From Sphingomonas sp. (lineage in GTDB: Bacteria > Pseudomonadota > Alphaproteobacteria > Sphingomonadales > Sphingomonadaceae): a DNA stretch of 33,860 bases. Below the pieces are notes generated by a model. It saw only the letters and a list, made by a program, of their open reading frames with translations, did no database searches and was not told the DNA's origin. The position numbers and the translations under genes were made by a program. Where the stretch lies: the NCBI RefSeq assembly GCF_026460985.1, contig NZ_JAPKNM010000028.1:1-33860 (forward strand), read 5' to 3'. How positions within the stretch are numbered: the first letter of the stretch is position 1; the number at the start of each line of letters is the position of its first letter. Shown here piece after piece: positions 8,061-14,495 of this stretch.

Positions 8061-9100
8061 CGCCCCGTCAGCCCGCGCTTCACGGCACGCATCCCGCCGA
8101 TCATCTGGCTGGCGACGAGGTCCGCCGCCTGTCCCAAGGGCAAGGGCTGGCTGCCGAGCGTGCGATGGAGCAGCAGCGAGCCCGAACGCACGCTCGCGCG
8201 ACAGATCCGCCACCAGAGCTGGGCGATCTCACGGTCGACCGCAGCGAGGTCCTCGCACGGACGCCCTGCCCCGAACGCCGCGCGCAGCCTGCCGATGCCG
8301 GCGAACAGCGCGTTGAGCGTCTCGACGTCGGACACCGGCTCGCGCGCCATCACATGGCGGACCAGCAGGCCGGCGATGTCGGGCGCCGCGTCGCCCAGCA
8401 ACGCCGCATGCCGCTCGCGCAGCAGCAGTTCGGCATGCGCGCGCATCGTCGCGTTGAACATCTGCGAGGCGCCGCCGGCATGGCAGCGATAGAGCATCAG
8501 CACTTCGTCGATCTGCGCCAGCCGCCCGAAGGGGCGCAGCCGCTGGTACAGGTCGAAATCCTCGACATAGCGCATCGCCGGCCGCTCGAACGGATCGAGC
8601 CGGCGCGCGGCATCGGCGCGGAACATCACCGAGGACCAGGCGATCGGGTTCTGCACGAGCATCAGCCAGTCGATCAGCGCCGGGGCGAGCGGCCGCGGCC
8701 AGGTGCCGGGCAGGCGCTTGCCGTCGACCAGATAGTCGGTCGCGCAGCTGACCAGCGATACGTCGGGATTGGCGTCCAGATAGGCCACCTGCTTCGCGAA
8801 GCGCTCGGGCAGGCTGATATCGTCCTGGTCGAGCCCCGCGACATGGCGCCCCCGCGCCTCGGCGAAGGCGCGGTTGCGCGCCGCCACCGGCCCGCCATTG
8901 CTCTCCGAGCGGATCACCCGGATGCGCGGATCGCCCCAGCCCCCGAGCAGGGCGGCGCTGTCGTCCTTCGAGCAGTCGTCGACCGCGACCAGCTCCCAGT
9001 CGCCGAAGGTCTGGGCCTGGAGGCTCGCCAGCGTCTCGGGCAGCAGCGCCGCACCGTTGTATACGGCCATGATCACCGATACGGTCGGCACGCCGCTCAT
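8057..9100 (-). CDS. Family 2 glycosyltransferase
   Basis: 347 residues. The N-terminal GT-A fold starts SVIMAVYNGAALLPETLASLQAQTF and continues with ELVAVDDCSKD, SNGGPVAARN and GLDQDDISLPERF, where QDD occupies the DXD metal/nucleotide-sugar site. The C-terminal ~120 residues are helical without clear membrane segments. The longer frame up to 9298 is rejected: homology begins at MSGVPTVSV, and this ATG overlaps the stop of the upstream fusion gene by four bases (ATGA), indicating translational coupling. Donor and acceptor cannot be read from sequence; the partner suggests surface glycan or modified-sugar synthesis. Confidence 0.9.
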   Translation of the reverse strand: MSGVPTVSVIMAVYNGAALLPETLASLQAQTFGDWELVAVDDCSKDDSAALLGGWGDPRIRVIRSESNGGPVAARNRAFAEARGRHVAGLDQDDISLPERFAKQVAYLDANPDVSLVSCATDYLVDGKRLPGTWPRPLAPALIDWLMLVQNPIAWSSVMFRADAARRLDPFERPAMRYVEDFDLYQRLRPFGRLAQIDEVLMLYRCHAGGASQMFNATMRAHAELLLRERHAALLGDAAPDIAGLLVRHVMAREPVSDVETLNALFAGIGRLRAAFGAGRPCEDLAAVDREIAQLWWRICRASVRSGSLLLHRTLGSQPLPLGQAADLVASQMIGGMRAVKRGLTGR

Positions 9101-11607
9101 GCGACCGCCTGGGCCTGGTCGTCGAGCAATTGGTCGACGATCATCTGGCCGATATCGTTCTGCCACAGCCACAGGCCATTGGCCTTGCCGCTGAAGCTCG
9201 CCTCGCCGCCCAGCCGCCCGTCGGGCACGTGCCCCGAGGCGAGGCCGATCCCGAACACACCGGGCACCGGCCGTCCCTCGGCGTCGATCACCCGGCATTG
9301 CTGGTCGACCAGCCGCGGCCGGCCCGGCGCGTCGGCGGCGAGCGCGATGCGATCGCCGTGCACGTCGAACAAGGGCAGCGCGCGCGGACGATAGCCGAGC
9401 GCGCCGATCACCACGTCGGCCGCCTCGATCTCGGCGCGGATCGCCGCGTCCTCGATCGCACCGATCCGGCGCAGCGCCATGCGCGGGTCGGGCGCGCGCC
9501 CGCCGACGCCGAGCATGCGGAGCACCAGCTCGCGCGCCTCGAGCCGGAAGCCCGCCAGGCGATAGACGAAGCCGCTCACCGGGCAGATGTCCTGCGCCCC
9601 GAAATCGGTGAAGCCGTCGGCGCGCGCTTCCTCGGCCGAGCGGTAGAAGGGCCGCAGCGGCCGGCGGTGATAGAGCGCGAGCGCCCCTGCCCCCAGCGGC
9701 AATGCCGGCGCCGCCTTGAGGATCAACGCCGCCGCCGCGAGCGCGCTGGTCGATCCGCCGACGATCGCGATCCGGGGGGCGGGCGTACCGGCGATACGCT
9801 CGCGCAGGACATCAAGCCCGCCGATACGCAGGAACTCGTCCCCCGCCATCAGCCGCTCGCCCGCCAGCGTCCCCAGCGCGACCCCGGCGACCTGCTGCGC
9901 CTCGACATTCGCCCGCGCCTGATAGCCGCCGGTGGCGATCACCAGTTTCTCCGCGCGCATCACGCGCACTTCGCCGGTGACGAGGTTGCGCACCCGCGCC
10001 GCCCAGACGCCCTCGGCGGTCCGCCGCGCCTCGATCACGTCGCTGCGCGTCACCACCGTGCCGCCTTGCCCCGCGACGATCGCCGCGAGCTCGGCGCCGG
10101 TCGCCTCGAGGAACGGCGTGGTGCGCGCCAGCGGCACGCCCAGTTTGCCGACATGCATCGCGACTTCCTGCCCCGAGCTATGCGCCTCCAGCGCGGCGAT
10201 GCCGTCATGGGCATTGCCCTTCACCGCGGTCAGGAAGGTCTCCGCGGTGCTGTCCGAAGTGATCGCATAGGAACCGATCTCGCCGCGCCCGAGCACCGCG
10301 TCGCGCTCGACCACCGCCAGCCCGCTTGTCGCCAGCCGCACCAGCGCGTCGCTCTTGCTCGCCGCGGTCAGCAAAGCCGTCCCCGCCGGCCCGCCGCCGA
10401 CGATCAGCGCCGAATGGACGTGCCCGCCGCGCCGCTCGGTGCTCGGCAATCCCTTGAGGCCCGACGCCGCGCACGCGTCGATCAGTACCGCGCAGACGCG
10501 CTCGACATCGGCCTCGGTCATCCCGTCGGTGACCGGCAGCGAAAGCACCCGCGCGCCGACATCGTCGCACACCGGCAGCGGCTCGCTCGCCCCGTGCGCG
10601 CGGAACCAGGGCTGCTCGCCCAGATGCGGGCTGAAATAGCTGCCTGCGCCGATCCCCTGCCCGGCGAGCGTCTCGATGATCGCGCGGCGGTGCCCGGCAA
10701 AGGCGCGCGGCAGCAGCAGCGACTGGAATTGCAGCGCCGGCCGCGAGCCGCGCAGTTCCTGGAACTCGAACCCCTTCTCCGCCGCGAACCCGCCCAAGGC
10801 CGCGCGATAGACCGCGTCGAGCTTCATCCGGTGCGCCGCCACCATCTCGATCTCGTCGAGCTTGGCCCGTGCCGCGAGCCCGAGCACCTCGGGAAGCTTG
10901 GCGTTGAACCCCGGCCCCTCGGCCGAACGCCCGCCGGCAAAGCCGAAATTGCTCATCCGCCGGAGCGCCGCGATCAGTTCCCCGTCGCCCGAATGGATCA
11001 GCCCGCCCTCGGCGGTCGCGAACACCTTGGTCGCGTGCATCGAATAGACGATCGCGAAGGGTGCGCCCGCCCCGAACTGGCGCCCCTCGGCATCCAGCGC
11101 CCCCAACGAGGCGGCGGCGTCGATCACCACCCCCACGCCCCGCGCGGCATAGCCCCGGTAGCGCGCCAGATCGATCCCCGCGCCGAAGGTCGCATAGGGC
11201 ACCACTGCCGCGATCCGCTCGCCATATCGCTCGAACGCCCGCGCCTCGGCCGCGGCGCTCGCCGCCCAGTCCTCGGGGTCCACGTCGCAGAGCAACGGCG
11301 TCAGCCCCGCCCATTCGGCCGCGTGCGCGGTCGCCGCGAAGGTGAAGCCCGGGATCAGCGCGAAATTGCCCTTGCCCGCGCGCGGCCCCGCGGCGTGGCG
11401 GATCGCCAGCATCAGCCCGAGGGTCGCATTGCCGACCGCAAGGCAGTCCCCCGCCCCGCCGAAGAGCTGCGCGGTCGCCGCGGCCTCGAAGCCGCGCACC
11501 ACCGGGCCGCCGTTCGAATAGATCCCGCGCGCCTCGATCTCCGCGAGCGCGTCGCTCATCTCGCTCAGCTTCGGTGGGCGCGGCGCGATCAGCGGCAGCC
11601 GATCCAT
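9097..11607 (-). CDS. Fusion of DegT-type PLP aminotransferase and FAD-dependent oxidoreductase
   Basis: 836 residues, two enzymes in one chain. Residues 1-385 form a DegT/DnrJ/EryC1/StrS aminotransferase, a family that aminates keto-sugars: SNGGPVVRGFE at 31-41, GNATLGLMLAI at 59-69, Asp163 in VIDAAASLG for the pyridine nitrogen, and Lys194 in HATKVFATAEGGL as the Schiff-base lysine. After a short linker, residues 398-836 are an FAD/NAD(P) oxidoreductase: LIVGGGPAG (401-409), KLVIATGGY (554-562), a second Rossmann motif IAIVGGSTSA (613-622), and GVFGIGLASG (783-792), resembling N-hydroxylating or related flavoprotein monooxygenases. The start has GGAGAG four bases upstream. Both active sites look intact. 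A sequencing-made fusion is unlikely because one uninterrupted frame spans the join. Confidence 0.88.
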   Translation of the reverse strand: MDRLPLIAPRPPKLSEMSDALAEIEARGIYSNGGPVVRGFEAAATAQLFGGAGDCLAVGNATLGLMLAIRHAAGPRAGKGNFALIPGFTFAATAHAAEWAGLTPLLCDVDPEDWAASAAAEARAFERYGERIAAVVPYATFGAGIDLARYRGYAARGVGVVIDAAASLGALDAEGRQFGAGAPFAIVYSMHATKVFATAEGGLIHSGDGELIAALRRMSNFGFAGGRSAEGPGFNAKLPEVLGLAARAKLDEIEMVAAHRMKLDAVYRAALGGFAAEKGFEFQELRGSRPALQFQSLLLPRAFAGHRRAIIETLAGQGIGAGSYFSPHLGEQPWFRAHGASEPLPVCDDVGARVLSLPVTDGMTEADVERVCAVLIDACAASGLKGLPSTERRGGHVHSALIVGGGPAGTALLTAASKSDALVRLATSGLAVVERDAVLGRGEIGSYAITSDSTAETFLTAVKGNAHDGIAALEAHSSGQEVAMHVGKLGVPLARTTPFLEATGAELAAIVAGQGGTVVTRSDVIEARRTAEGVWAARVRNLVTGEVRVMRAEKLVIATGGYQARANVEAQQVAGVALGTLAGERLMAGDEFLRIGGLDVLRERIAGTPAPRIAIVGGSTSALAAAALILKAAPALPLGAGALALYHRRPLRPFYRSAEEARADGFTDFGAQDICPVSGFVYRLAGFRLEARELVLRMLGVGGRAPDPRMALRRIGAIEDAAIRAEIEAADVVIGALGYRPRALPLFDVHGDRIALAADAPGRPRLVDQQCRVIDAEGRPVPGVFGIGLASGHVPDGRLGGEASFSGKANGLWLWQNDIGQMIVDQLLDDQAQAVA

Positions 11608-11742
11608 AAGTCTCTCCAGCTCCAGTCCGCCGGACGCGCCGGCACTTGTCCGGGGAGCCTAGCCGCGCCGAACCTTCGATTTCGTAAAGCCCTCGGGACC
11701 GAACGCGTGGACGGGTCCGCACGCACAGGCTAGCGCGGAGCC

Positions 11743-12279
11743 ATGATCCTCGGCCCACCAGAACAGATCGATTCGGCGACACGCGCCTTCTGCGCGACGA
11801 TCTCGGCGGAGACGCCGCTCTATGTGCCGGTCCGGCCCACCGCAGCCGCGAAGCCGGCTTATTGCTTCGACAATTCAGTCGCCCATGCCGAGGCGAACGG
11901 CGGCGAGGCGGTCTATGGCTGGGCGATCTGGCGCTGGCCGGGCCGCTGGTTCGAGGCCGAGCATCATGCGGTATGGCGCAGCCCCGAGGGCGCGCTGCTC
12001 GACGTCACGCCGCAGGCCGGCGAGCCCGCGCGCATCCTGTTCCTGCCCGATCCGAACGCGGCCTATGATCCCAGCACCTTCCAGCGCAACATCATGGCCT
12101 CCGACGGCCACGAGGCGCTGGTCCGCGAGTATATCGCGCTCGTTACGAAGCGCGGCGACATCACCGATCCCTATTGGGAGCCGGGGATGGACGTGCTGCC
12201 GCTGTTCACGCCGGAGGACCAGCAGCGACTGGATCCGATCGATGCGCGGATGGCCGAGATCCGCGCGGCGATGGCGTAA
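11743..12279 (+). CDS. Conserved hypothetical protein
   Basis: 178 residues, soluble, no signal peptide. A central block GGEAVYGWAIWRWPGRWFEAEHHAVWRSPEGALLDVTP looks conserved and enzyme-like, with Trp, Glu and His residues; I recognise the style of this block from uncharacterised bacterial proteins but cannot assign a function. Two Cys occur near the N-terminus (AFCATI, AYCFDN). CGGAG lies three bases before the ATG. It is divergent from the fusion gene, with 135 bases between them in which I see no confident promoter. Confidence 0.7.
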   Translation: MILGPPEQIDSATRAFCATISAETPLYVPVRPTAAAKPAYCFDNSVAHAEANGGEAVYGWAIWRWPGRWFEAEHHAVWRSPEGALLDVTPQAGEPARILFLPDPNAAYDPSTFQRNIMASDGHEALVREYIALVTKRGDITDPYWEPGMDVLPLFTPEDQQRLDPIDARMAEIRAAMA

Positions 12280-12428
12280 CCGCCGCCGCATCTCCCAGAG
12301 CCGATCAAGCGATCAGCAACACAGTCACGTTCGTCGCGCCCGGGTCCTCGCCTGTCGCCTTTCGATGGTCACCCCCGGCCGTCGCCCCAGGCTGAGCGTG
12401 GACCAATCGGAAAAGCGGGGGAGTTTCG

Positions 12429-13121
12429 ATGATTATTCGGTGGATGCTGGTGCTTGCGACGATGTCAGCGGGGGTCGCCGCTTTCGCGAGCCACACGGCA
12501 TTTGCCCAAGCGGCGGCCCAGCCAGGCTTCGGCAAGGACCCGCGTCGCCCGCAGGGGACGCCGTTCGCGCTGCCGGCGGGCGTGGAGCTCGCGGGTCCGC
12601 TGCTCGGCGCCGATGACGATGGAAACTGCCCCAAGCCGCAGACCGCGAGAGCCGGCAGCGGGCTATGGGTGCGGGCGTGCATGCCCGTCAGGAACCGGAC
12701 CGGGGCGCCCGTCACAATCATATTCCCGCCCGGCCTCGTCATCGTCACCACATCGGAGGGCTTCCAGAACGGGCTGCTGGTCGAACGCCAGGTCGTCGTC
12801 ATACCGCCGACCGTGACTGGCGGCGGCAGGCTGCTGGACAAGGACGGGAAGCCGACCGACATCGTCCACGTCCCGCTGCATCTCTATTGCCTCAACCAGG
12901 GCAAGGATCCCTCGGTCCCCGGCGCGCGATACGTACTCGGGCCCGTCACGCAGCATTCCGGACTTTCAGACCTGTACGCGTTCATGGCCGACAAGGACTA
13001 TAAGGGCGACGGCCAGCGCGTCGAAGCCATCCAGGAGGTCGTCTGGGAAGTTATCAAGCGAGGCCGTTTCACGGCCAAGGACGGCGCCGATATCGTCCAG
13101 GGCTATATCGCCGACGAATAA
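12429..13121 (+). CDS. Exported hypothetical protein
   Basis: 230 residues with a signal peptide (MIIRWMLVLATMSAGVAAFASHTAFA, cleavage after AFA near residue 26). The mature part is rich in beta-prone segments (VTIIFPPGLVIVTTSEGFQNGLLVERQVVVIPP), has Cys at LYCLNQ, NCPK and ACMPV, and ends in a helical region TAKDGADIVQGYIADE. GGGGGAG lies five bases before the ATG. It precedes the Flp pilin gene on the same strand by 68 bases. I do not recognise the family; a periplasmic or secreted role is inferred only from the signal. Confidence 0.75.
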   Translation: MIIRWMLVLATMSAGVAAFASHTAFAQAAAQPGFGKDPRRPQGTPFALPAGVELAGPLLGADDDGNCPKPQTARAGSGLWVRACMPVRNRTGAPVTIIFPPGLVIVTTSEGFQNGLLVERQVVVIPPTVTGGGRLLDKDGKPTDIVHVPLHLYCLNQGKDPSVPGARYVLGPVTQHSGLSDLYAFMADKDYKGDGQRVEAIQEVVWEVIKRGRFTAKDGADIVQGYIADE

Positions 13122-13189
13122 GCGCCGCTCCCTTGACGCTTTGGCAATACCCGCTCGCCGATCACGCCCGCACCAGAGAAGGACAAGAC

Positions 13190-13354
13190 ATGCACAATCG
13201 CAATCTCATCCGGGACGAGACCGCCGCCACGGCGATCGAATACGGGCTGATCGCTGCATTGATCAGCGTCGCCTGCATCATGGCGTTCCAGTCGCTCGGC
13301 CTGAACCTGGCCGACATCTTCACGACCGCGACCAACGCGATGGCGGGGCGCTGA
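13190..13354 (+). CDS. Flp-family type IVb pilin
   Basis: 54-residue pilin of the Flp/Tad type, assembled by the Tad secretion machinery for surface adhesion. The core ATAIEYGLIAALISVACIMAF is the classic Flp hydrophobic segment with the conserved Glu and Tyr. The usual Gly before the cleavage point (DESGATAIEY type) is Ala here: DETAATAIEY. The start at 13190 is preferred over 13133 because AGAAGGA lies upstream and the homology begins there. No Tad assembly genes are in the window, so this is an orphan pilin locus or the machinery lies elsewhere. Confidence 0.92.
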   Translation: MHNRNLIRDETAATAIEYGLIAALISVACIMAFQSLGLNLADIFTTATNAMAGR

Positions 13355-13473
13355 GGGCGCGGGAGATATCATGCCCGGGTCGTTGTAGGCCGCGACGTTA
13401 CAATAGTCACAATAGACGAAGCCACGGGGATCACGACGCGGGCGCAGCGAAGAACCGAAAAATGTTTGGCTAT

Positions 13474-13505
13474 GGCCTATGCGCCGGCACGCCGGTGCAT
13501 AGGCC
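13474..13505. terminator. Strong hairpin between convergent genes
   Basis: A 15-base arm at 13474-13488 (GGCCTATGCGCCGGC) faces GCCGGTGCATAGGCC at 13491-13505, with one G-T wobble position and almost no loop. It lies between the Flp pilin gene (plus) and the Cys-rich gene (minus). Read on the minus strand, a T5 run follows about eight bases after the stem, so it probably terminates the minus-strand transcript; on the plus strand there is no T-tract. Confidence 0.55.
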
Positions 13506-13547
13506 AGTCGCGTAATCAATCACATGGATGGGGATCGATCGTCGCGC

Positions 13548-13859
13548 CTATCCAACGGCGACGGATTGAACCATGCATTTCGCAACCTGGGTATTGCCCT
13601 CGTTTTCGCTCTTGAGCATCGCCCCACTGCCGCACTGGCCTTGATAGGTGGCACAATACCGCTTCCCCTCCGAATCGCGAACGGTCGTGCACGCTGCATA
13701 GAGATTGGGCCCGCCATGCGAGTAGCTTCCCGGCGTCCCGCAATAAGATTCACCGGTTCCCGTGGTGTAGCACGGCGTGCAGTTGATCAGCGGCTGGGAC
13801 GTAGCGGCGCTGGAAAAGAGGGCGGTCACAACCACAGACGATGCAATCAACTTCCTCAT
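13548..13859 (-). CDS. Small cysteine-rich exported protein
   Basis: 103 residues starting MRKLIASSVVVTALFSSAATSQ, a clear signal peptide. The short mature part contains seven Cys, starting with INCTPCYTT and including SYCGT, AACTT, RYCAT, GQCGSG and AKCMV, so disulfide bonds in the periplasm or outside the cell are likely. A GTG one codon upstream (13862) is possible, but the AAGGGGA site is better spaced for the ATG at 13859. It follows the gene at 13887-14384 on the same strand after 27 bases, suggesting an operon. Family not recognised. Confidence 0.7.
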   Translation of the reverse strand: MRKLIASSVVVTALFSSAATSQPLINCTPCYTTGTGESYCGTPGSYSHGGPNLYAACTTVRDSEGKRYCATYQGQCGSGAMLKSENEGNTQVAKCMVQSVAVG

Positions 13860-13886
13860 CACAAATCCCCTTGCTTGAGTTCGAAG

Positions 13887-14384
13887 TTAGATTTTCTCGA
13901 GGTATACGAGAAAGCTGCGACCTCTTTCTTTTATTATCTCAGATCTTATTATCGTCATCTGCCGTAGATTGTAATTCCTAGCAACATGATCTATCGACCT
14001 AGCGACAATGACCTCCGAAGAACTATAGTCCATGGATGGATTCCAGGCGTTTACGATGGTGATCTCGCAAATTTTTGCTTTGCATGATGCCGAAATGCGC
14101 TTGCCATCGTCTGAATATATTCCACGATCACGCAATGATGATATTATTGTCGATTCAAGGATATACGACGTTGATAGGTCAATCTTCTCCAACAGGAAGC
14201 GCCTATGCATTGCTGCTGGATGAGGTGAAGCATTGTTACTCATAGAGATCGGCTCACCGTCCGCGATATTTGTTCGCCAGATGGCGTCGAACACGGAATC
14301 TGTCGATGGGATTACCTCTTGTGGTACGGGCGACACCAGAATTAGCGCACACACAAATGTCGAGATCATGGTATAAACTACCAT
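13887..14384 (-). CDS. Exported hypothetical protein in AT-rich DNA
   Basis: 165 residues with a hydrophobic N-terminus (MISTFVCALILVSPVPQ) that looks like a signal peptide or anchor. A second in-frame ATG at 14369 is an alternative start; neither has an ideally spaced Shine-Dalgarno. A pair of Cys occurs in SASCKAKICEITIV, followed by NAWNPSMDYSSSEVIVARSIDH. Base composition is visibly richer in A and T than the flanking genes, with codons such as ATA and AAT that are rare elsewhere in the window, suggesting recent acquisition. Function unknown. Confidence 0.6.
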   Translation of the reverse strand: MVVYTMISTFVCALILVSPVPQEVIPSTDSVFDAIWRTNIADGEPISMSNNASPHPAAMHRRFLLEKIDLSTSYILESTIISSLRDRGIYSDDGKRISASCKAKICEITIVNAWNPSMDYSSSEVIVARSIDHVARNYNLRQMTIIRSEIIKERGRSFLVYLEKI

Positions 14385-14495
14385 CCTTCGCCCCCTTCAC
14401 TTCCCCGAGCTTGTCAAGAAAGAGAAAGCGAGTCTACAGTTTGGCAGGTATTTTTTATACAAAACTGTATTTACTCGATTTTCCAAGAGGTTGCC

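Noticed and set aside
9130..11733. A very long open frame (about 867 codons) on the plus strand opposite the aminotransferase-FAD fusion
   Set aside because: Arg/Asp/His-rich translation without any recognisable motif; it is the antisense shadow of a GC-rich gene whose minus-strand product has clear active-site motifs.
12305..12862. A 185-codon minus-strand frame opposite the exported protein gene at 12429-13121
   Set aside because: The plus-strand frame has a signal peptide and a strong Shine-Dalgarno, while the minus frame has neither and no recognisable domain.
13103..13519. A 138-codon minus-strand frame across the Flp pilin gene
   Set aside because: Antisense to the pilin and runs through the strong hairpin; no Shine-Dalgarno or protein motif.
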